Shown here: positions 57,574-64,000 of the stretch, piece by piece
How positions within the stretch are numbered: position 1 is the first letter of the stretch
Layout of the letters: every line of letters starts with the position of its first letter
Source: Ipomoea triloba
Taxonomy: Eukaryota > Streptophyta > Magnoliopsida > Solanales > Convolvulaceae
Assembly: GCF_003576645.1 (NCBI RefSeq)
Contig: NC_044916.1
Coordinates: forward strand, 5,208,071-5,272,070
Length of the DNA: 64,000 bases
Direction: 5' to 3'
Program-made: the position numbers and the translations under genes
The notes under the pieces: model-generated
Told to the model about the DNA's origin: nothing
Databases searched by the model: none
What the model saw: only the letters and a program-made list of their open reading frames with translations

Positions 57574-60573
57574 CTATTGGAGGATCTCCCCATCTTCGCC
57601 ATCCCCATTCAAAACTGCTTCATCATCGTCTTCTTCGAGAAAGTCCTCCTTTATGTACAAACCAAGCCTTTCTAGCGGGGTTCTTCCGAAAGAAAAATTG
57701 ACCCCATATCCACTGCCAAGTAGGTCATCAGGGTATGGACATCGACATAGCCTCTCCAGATCTTTAAGTATCTTCAGATTATCCTCGAATTCAACAGTCT
57801 TTTCCATCTATTCAAAGGAGTTGAGGAAAATTTAGAATTCTAAAGCACGAATTAGACTTTTTTTTTTCCTTGTCCAATGCATTTCCATCTCTTTTGGCAT
57901 CGTATAATGACACTCATATATAATGAGACCACGTAGAATTGATTAGCAGATACCTTCTCCAATGCAATTCTGGCAGCTTCCCTTTCTTTCACCCTTCGGA
58001 TTTTCAACTCAGCTTCTGCCCTCATACGTGCTGCTTCAGCAACTCTAATTTGTTCGTCAATCCTGGCTTTCTCTGCAAAACACAATTTCATTCGAAGAGA
58101 TGAGATTCGAAAGGAAACAACACAGTAGTGTAGTTGATATTGTAGTATGTCCCACACCGATGCACCTACTATAGTATATTTTTGTATCTTAGAAACACAA
58201 ACAAAAAATGCAGAAAGCATTCAATTACTCATATTATAGAAACAAGTATATGCTCCTGTCATTTGAATAAAAAAAAATGTACATAAAAATCAAAAGTTTA
58301 AACTTAGTATTACTTTTGAACATGTTTAATGTGAATTCAAACCACAACTTCGATATAAACATTGTCTCTCCACAAGATAGTAGTTGTTGGCCAAATATGA
58401 AAATCTTGTACACACATATGTTGTACCTGCGAGCTGCTGCTTTTGAAGTCTCTCTCTCTCTTGCTGCAGCTTCAGTGTGTTAGCTTTATCACCCTGAGCA
58501 ACACAAACAAAAAACATTATGCAGTGTCCTTCCTACCCCCCAAAAAATAAAAAAGAATATATAAACAATGCATATGAACAGAGATAAAACAAGTGCCCTA
58601 CTTGTGGCACAAGCACTTGATGTTTTGCTTTGAAAATAGTCTCTGCAAAACGGCTCTTCAGCATGGCAGCACGTCGAGCCTTAGTTGGGGAAAGTTGAGC
58701 ATCACCAAGTGAAGTGCAACCTATTTACCAGGAGTTATCATCAGCATTAAAACAAAAAAATTAAATTAAATTCCATAGGAAGAAGCAAGTTCTTCATGTC
58801 TTTGAAAGAAAAAAATAATAAACCAACCTTCACCGATGGTGGTAGTTGTGGCACATGATGAATGATCAGAGCTAGGACTTTCTATTTCCTTTTGCGAACC
58901 AGACCCTTTATTGATAGAGATTTTATGTTAATATTCACATCATCTGAAATATCTCAGGGCATATAAAAAATGTGTCAATGAGGTGTCCTCACCATTCGAA
59001 TCCAAAATTAGTTGGCTCCCTGTTGATGAAGACTTCATTTCCCCATCCTAAAAGTAGGTAAAAATCTGACAATCATAACTTAAAAAAATGCAAATTCAAT
59101 AAATAATTAAGAAGGTAAATACTAACCAACTTCAAGGAAGTGCACTGTACTTCTTCCAATACTCTTTTGGATGATAGATCTGGACCAACAAAGGGTATAT
59201 GAGCCAAAATGGGGAGAAAAGTCTGAACATAGACAGATGAAGCAAAGAAAGAAAAGCAACCATACCCCTAGAAGATGCTGCAGAACAGACACTTTGTTTG
59301 TGGCATCTACGCAGACTGTTACCGCTAGAGGCATACTGGGAATCAACCAAGCTCACTGGAGGTTTGGTATTTGCAGAGCCAATAGAATTCCAGTTACCAA
59401 TGTCTTCCAAGTAAATGGAGTTGCGTGTTGGAGTACAAAACAAAAACTCAATAGCATCATACCTTTGTGGTTAGTTTTCGCAGAAAAAACATGCATCCCT
59501 TCTGCAGATTCTGCCTGCATAACAGAACATTAACGACAAATGTTGTGAAACCAAAAATTTCAGCTCAAATATTTTGAGCATCAAAGTGAACTGGAATGAT
59601 ATGATGGACAGAAAAAGATATCAAAGATGAGAATTTTGAAAAAGGTGGAACAAGTTGAAACAACCAGTAGGTCAAAGTTTACCTTTGCTGCCACGGCATC
59701 CAAAGCTGCCACCAATACCCTCTTTAACTCCAATAAAGTTTCATCATCCAATGTGTCAATCTCAACATTCAATTTTTCTTTTCCCAATCCAAACTTTTGG
59801 AGTGTGCTCTGCATATTATCAATCACCTTTCCTCTTAATAGCTCAAGAAGCTCCTTCTTTAGCTTCTCTTTGTCCTCAATCCGCATCAACCTCTTTGTCA
59901 TCGGGTTAACATGCAGTGGTCCTTTCTTTAAGCAAGATTTATTCATATCTTGAAAATCTTTTCCACTCCTATTTGGCAGACACCCCTGTTCAGCACTTCC
60001 ACTCTTACTCTTCCACTTCGCCTCCATTAATTTCCACCGTTTATTGAAAAGACTATCTAATTCCTTTGCCATAGTATGAAATGCATTGTCGGGAGGGTTA
60101 TATCTCATACTATTAGCAAAGGTCAAGCGCACATCTGCAGCAAATTCCTCAACACCGAAGTACATATTGCCTTGTAACTTTGATTTGACCGTCCCCAGAT
60201 CCATAGGTTTAGTGATTATCACAAAATAGTCAGGAATGTTGAAAGCATCAGGATCTACAGGTTTTAGGAATGCCCACCCATGTTTGTGACTCATCAGCAC
60301 TTGGAGAATGTTTCCACACTGTTGCTTTATACTCCAGTCCATTTTTTGCCGCTTCCCTTTTTCACCATCTAGTGTGCCTTGAGGTCCACGCTTATTCGAG
60401 TTGGCTGGTACAGGAAGTTTGAACTTTATACTCACAGGCTTCTTGACAGCATCCACAGAATTCTGTAGATTTTGTACATCACTTTCCTGAGAATCTCTTT
60501 CACAATGAGTTCGAACTCCTTTACTGGAGATTTTGATCTTCAACCTCTTCACTACAGCCCCGGTTACAGTCAT
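57574..60573 (-). CDS. GTE-family bromodomain/NET (BET) transcription factor
   Basis: Plant BET-type nuclear factor that reads acetylated histones. Ten coding exons: 60573-59683, 59514-59463, 59403-59266, 59179-59127, 59047-58993, 58905-58828, 58720-58602, 58493-58427, 58072-57954, 57807-57574, in phase, 601 aa. The bromodomain (about 85-170) shows IPDYFVIITKPMDLGTVKSK and the acetyl-lysine-binding MRYNPPDN. The NET domain (about 225-290) shows MTKRLMRIEDKEKLKKELLE. A C-terminal coiled coil (RIDEQIRVAEAARMRAEAEL) and a conserved tail with PLERLGLYIKEDF place it among the GTE8-GTE12 group. ATG 60573 is preferred over the in-frame ATG at 60645, which falls inside the 5'UTR intron (acceptor at 60639). 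Confidence 0.93.
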
Positions 60574-61290
60574 TGTTGGGGAATTAAAGCTTAAAAAATA
60601 CCCTTTAATTTCCAGACTGGTACTTAGCCACAATAAACCTGCCATTTAAGGACATCAAAAGGCAATCACAGTTAGTTGTTTGGATGAAAAATATAATCAT
60701 ATGCATGCATAAGAAATCAATACCACGAAACTTAATAAAAACAAAAACAAGAATTCATTAAAACCCTAAGCAAAATTCAGACAACGGTCTCCAAATTCCG
60801 GAAACAATAAAACACAAAATTACCGATTATTTTAGAAGAAAATCAAATACCTAAATCTCAGACAACAGAAATTTCGAATATTTAAGCCGGAAACAGAAAA
60901 TTCGATAGACATAAGGATTGAAAAGCCCAGGACATAAACTAAAACCAAGACAGGCAAATTAGTGCAAAATTGAAATCATAAATTACAAATCTTGATTAGC
61001 TCAGAGCTTAATTTACAGTAAATTAAACGCGGAGGAGACGGGATTACACTTACATGCAAGGAGCTCAATCAAATCGCCACAGGTTCTTGAGAAGAGAACC
61101 GATCGCTAAAGAGAGAGAGATGCATAGATGCATGAAGGCAAACCAAAAAAGGAAAAAAAGAATGAATAGAGACGCGAAAGGAGAGGAGAGCGAGGGGCTA
61201 ACGAGGCCCCTCGTCGGAGAAGTCCAAGGCGACGGAGAGCCGGCACGGGAGCAGTGGCGAAAGAGAGTGTGTAAGCAAAAAGGTGAAGAG
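60574..61290 (-). promoter_or_regulatory. GTE 5'UTR with intron
   Basis: A donor GCAT-GTAAGTG at 61053 and acceptor GGCAG at 60639 define a 415-bp 5'UTR intron. The upstream UTR exon, from about 61290 to 61054, is purine/GA-rich. No ATG lies between the acceptor and 60573. Confidence 0.7.
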
Positions 61291-63808
61291 AGGTTTTAGG
61301 GTTTTTGCTGCGCTTCGTTTCATCTTTTAATTTTTTTCCTTTTTTCTTTTTCTTTTATTTTTTCAGTCTCTTTCCTTGACGCGTTTAGTCTCGTGTGCGT
61401 AAGCCGACTTAGTTAAATGACATTTGTGCCCTTGGATTGGCCGTTGTTCTTTCGGTAGCCTGCGGGGTGATTCCGTATTTTGCTAATCCTTAATTTGGAA
61501 ACCTGCCTTTCATGAAATCAATTATTTGGTCGTCCGTACGTGGTATTGAATACAAGGATCTATCAATCAATGTAATAGCAAGATTCTCGCTGAGTCACTC
61601 TATTTTTTTATTTTTTTTGGAAACTAGTCACTCTAATTTAAATTATACACTATCTCAGCTATCTATTAGATAGGATGACTTTTATGCCTTCAATAAATAC
61701 ATCACATTGAGTATAACTCTTATAATGCGATTACTAAAGCTTAATCATGTGTCATTATCCACTATTTACTATCTAAGAACTAACTGACCTACTTATGTCG
61801 ACTACCTTTACAAATTTTGTCGAGTCGAGATATGAGGATATATAGGAGGCGAGGAATTTTACCTTTTATGAACAAAAATTCTTATTTATTTAGGAAATAT
61901 TACGATTTTGTCAAACACATTTAATATAAATGAATTTTATATAAAATAATGTTATTATCTTTTCTTGATTTTACCTCCTAACTGATATTTAACTCGTACA
62001 ATATATTGAATAGATGTTACTAAAAAAGTGTTAATTTATAATTTTATATGTATATTTCGATATATTTCCTTATATGTAAAATCATTATTTGTTTTTTTCT
62101 TTTGGTTTGAAGGTAAACGTAGTTATTCCATTAATTCATAACATAAAACGTTTACATCAATGATCAATGAAATGGTAAATCATTCCTTACAGTCAGACAT
62201 AGAAACAACTTTTCTAACTATGCTATAGAAAACTTGAATCACAGACTGTTTCATAACTATGAAGCTATGTTCCTTCAGGGAGCTTAAAGCTTCATCAAAG
62301 ATCTGGGTCTTCGTTATTATTCTTTTTTGCTCGCCCAGGATAAGATCAACACTTGTCGAAACCAAGTTAAACGATTTTATGCTAATGAAAATGAAAAGCT
62401 CGTGAAAGTAACGAGAGGAAAAATGCTCGTGAAACTAACGAGAGGAAAACACAATAATAGAGAAAATAAAAAGTGGGTAATTAAAGTCAAAGTAGGGTTG
62501 GGAGTTCAAGACTACCAACACAAACCCCAATACCTATCTACTATTATTTTATTCAAAGGGAGAGAAAACGGAAGAAGAAGATCTGTGGCAGTGGTCGGAG
62601 GCGAACGGAGTTGCGACGGTGGTCGGGGCGGAAGAAGAGCGAGAGCAAACATAGAAGGTGACCAAAACCGCCGGCTCAAAGCTCCATTAGAGCTCCGGCC
62701 GGAGGCCGACGGTGGAAGCCGAAGTTGAGCAGCAGAGAAAGACGTTTGGTTTTAGAGAGAAAAGGGAGGCAGCATTAGGGTTTTCAATTAAAATCATTAT
62801 TTGTTTGACATCGTAATTTTAATTTTATCGTAATATTACCATATTAAAATTATTTTTAGTGATTTGGGAAAAAAATTTAAATGCATAAAATACCATATAA
62901 AATATCATATTTTTCAGTTTTGAGCAGGAATGATACAATCGGATAGAGTTTATGAGTTTCATATAATTATTAGGGGTAAACATCAATCCATTATGACTAA
63001 TAACCGATTAATAACCGAATAATTGATAGTGATTTTTAATTTACGTAATCGATTGAAATCGGCCGAAAATACTCATATAACCGATACTTAATTCAATAAA
63101 CTTAATTACTTAAACATATTCTGGAATAAACTAACATATTCGTATGAATTAGTGTGTACTTAATTCAATAACATATTCGTATGAAGTTATGAACTAACAC
63201 CGTAGCATTAACATAGAGTCACAAACAACCCAGCTTATTTCAATAAACTAACACACTTAAAAGTTAAAATCAATAATTCATATGAATTTTTTAATATAAC
63301 ATTTAAAGTGAACAAATAGAATTATAGAAAATTAGAAATTACCTTGAATATTGGATTTTTGGATTATTGAAATTTTGGAGCCTTGGATTTATGGACTCTG
63401 GAGAAACATCGAGCAATTCTGTAAATTTTTAAAAATAAAATTATGTGTGATTTTTTTTTAAATATAAATCAAATTATCAAAGTGAACAAATACTCAAATA
63501 GAAATTATAAAATTAGTATGCAAGTTAGTAACTTACCCTTGCCCTTAGAGAATTGGAACTTGGAAGAATCCAGAATCGGGACAAGTTTGAGATGGACGAG
63601 GCAGTGAGCGACGATTGGCGACACCGGCCGAAGGTATGAGGCCGTGAGTCTAAAAAAGACGAGCCAACGAGAGATTGAGACTTTGACTCTTTGAGAGAGT
63701 CCCGGAGACGAGATTTGAGAGGTTAGGCTTCAAGAGAGACAGTGAGGATTGAGGGTGTGAGAGTGCAGTGGCTGTCTAGCTGAGTTGTATTTTCTCTTTT
63801 GGCCCTTT
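61291..63808. other. Gene-free right end
   Basis: Probable GTE promoter (61291-61550), then SINE-like traces (61640-61830), an imperfect 27-bp tandem repeat (62398-62450) and GC-richer stretches (62560-62750, 63580-63660) without a recognisable family. ORFs here have no convincing protein features. Confidence 0.4.
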
Positions 63809-63843
<35 letters not shown>

Positions 63844-63917
63844 TAGTCGTCGTTAGACATCGCATTTCGTGCAAAGCGTGTGCCGACGACTAGTGTGTGT
63901 GTGTATATATATATATA
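63809..63917. repeat. Hairpin with microsatellite arms
   Basis: (TA)n(CA)n CTAGTCGTCG on the left and its inverse CGACGACTAG (TG)n(TA)n on the right enclose a 31-base centre (63853-63883) that itself pairs partly (CATCGCATTT against AAAGCGTGTG). Confidence 0.85.
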
Positions 63918-64000
63918 ATTATTATATGAGAAAATAAAAGCATTCATAAATACATTATTTAAGTAGCAACATAATACAATTATAACTCCAAACATAATCA

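Noticed and set aside
60574..60645. Upstream in-frame ATG of the GTE gene (24 extra residues)
   Set aside because: It precedes the acceptor at 60639 and so lies in the 5'UTR intron; the added residues are unlike family N-termini.
62180..62365. Minus-strand 61-residue ORF considered as LINE RNase H
   Set aside because: No HxRExN-like motif or catalytic residues could be recognised.
62327..62728. 133-residue basic ORF
   Set aside because: Low-complexity Lys/Arg-rich text with an imperfect 27-bp repeat at its start; no splice or family support.

Overview
This is nuclear DNA from a flowering plant, probably a eudicot. Evidence: split genes with GT-AG introns, AT-rich intergenic DNA, tRNA-derived SINEs, Stowaway/hAT/Tourist-like MITEs, a Helitron, and plant-specific gene families (NPF transporter, GTE bromodomain factor, OBAP, plant cyclic phosphodiesterase). 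The species cannot be fixed from sequence alone. The assembly is a draft: there is a 450-N gap at 40112-40561, a lone N inside a poly-T run at 27400, and a set of exact 42-bp tandem duplications that look like unmerged contig overlaps.

Layout. 1-11.2 kb: a decayed autonomous Helitron on the minus strand, with RepHel (Rep plus PIF1-type helicase, two frameshifts, running off the left edge) and an upstream RPA70-like gene, and a 475-bp hAT MITE between them. 14.4-16.5 kb (+): INO80C/IES6 chromatin-remodelling subunit, 3 exons. 16.7-17.5 kb: a long-TIR element. 20.7-24.8 kb (+): an NPF (NRT1/PTR) transporter whose first coding exon is just the ATG. 25.8-27.1 kb (+): oil-body-associated DUF1264 protein. 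27.6-29.6 kb (+): cyclic phosphodiesterase. 31.5-33.5 kb (-): acidic plant protein of unknown function with an internal repeat. 33.5-49.1 kb: gene-free, repeat-rich DNA with nested Stowaways, a foldback element, a solo LTR carrying a 120-bp tandem array and inserted in a second hAT MITE, a LINE 3' end, the gap, a Tourist-like element and a third hAT MITE. 49.1-56.2 kb (+): a complete 12-exon ABCB (P-glycoprotein type) transporter, followed at 57.0-57.2 kb by a relic of a second ABCB copy. 57.6-61.1 kb (-): GTE bromodomain/NET factor, 10 coding exons plus a 5'UTR intron. 61.1-64 kb: non-coding, ending in a microsatellite-armed hairpin.

The host genes are independent single-gene units. No operon-like or pathway grouping is visible, although two encode chromatin proteins (INO80C, GTE) and two encode multi-pass transporters (NPF, ABCB). 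Exon boundaries were set by hand from GT/AG sites, phase and family conservation. The INO80C, NPF, OBAP, CPDase, acidic-protein, ABCB and GTE models all close in frame without internal stops. I found no convincing undescribed multi-gene system. The most useful observations are the 42-bp duplications, the nested transposons with readable target-site duplications, and the splice-site oddities in the NPF and ABCB genes.
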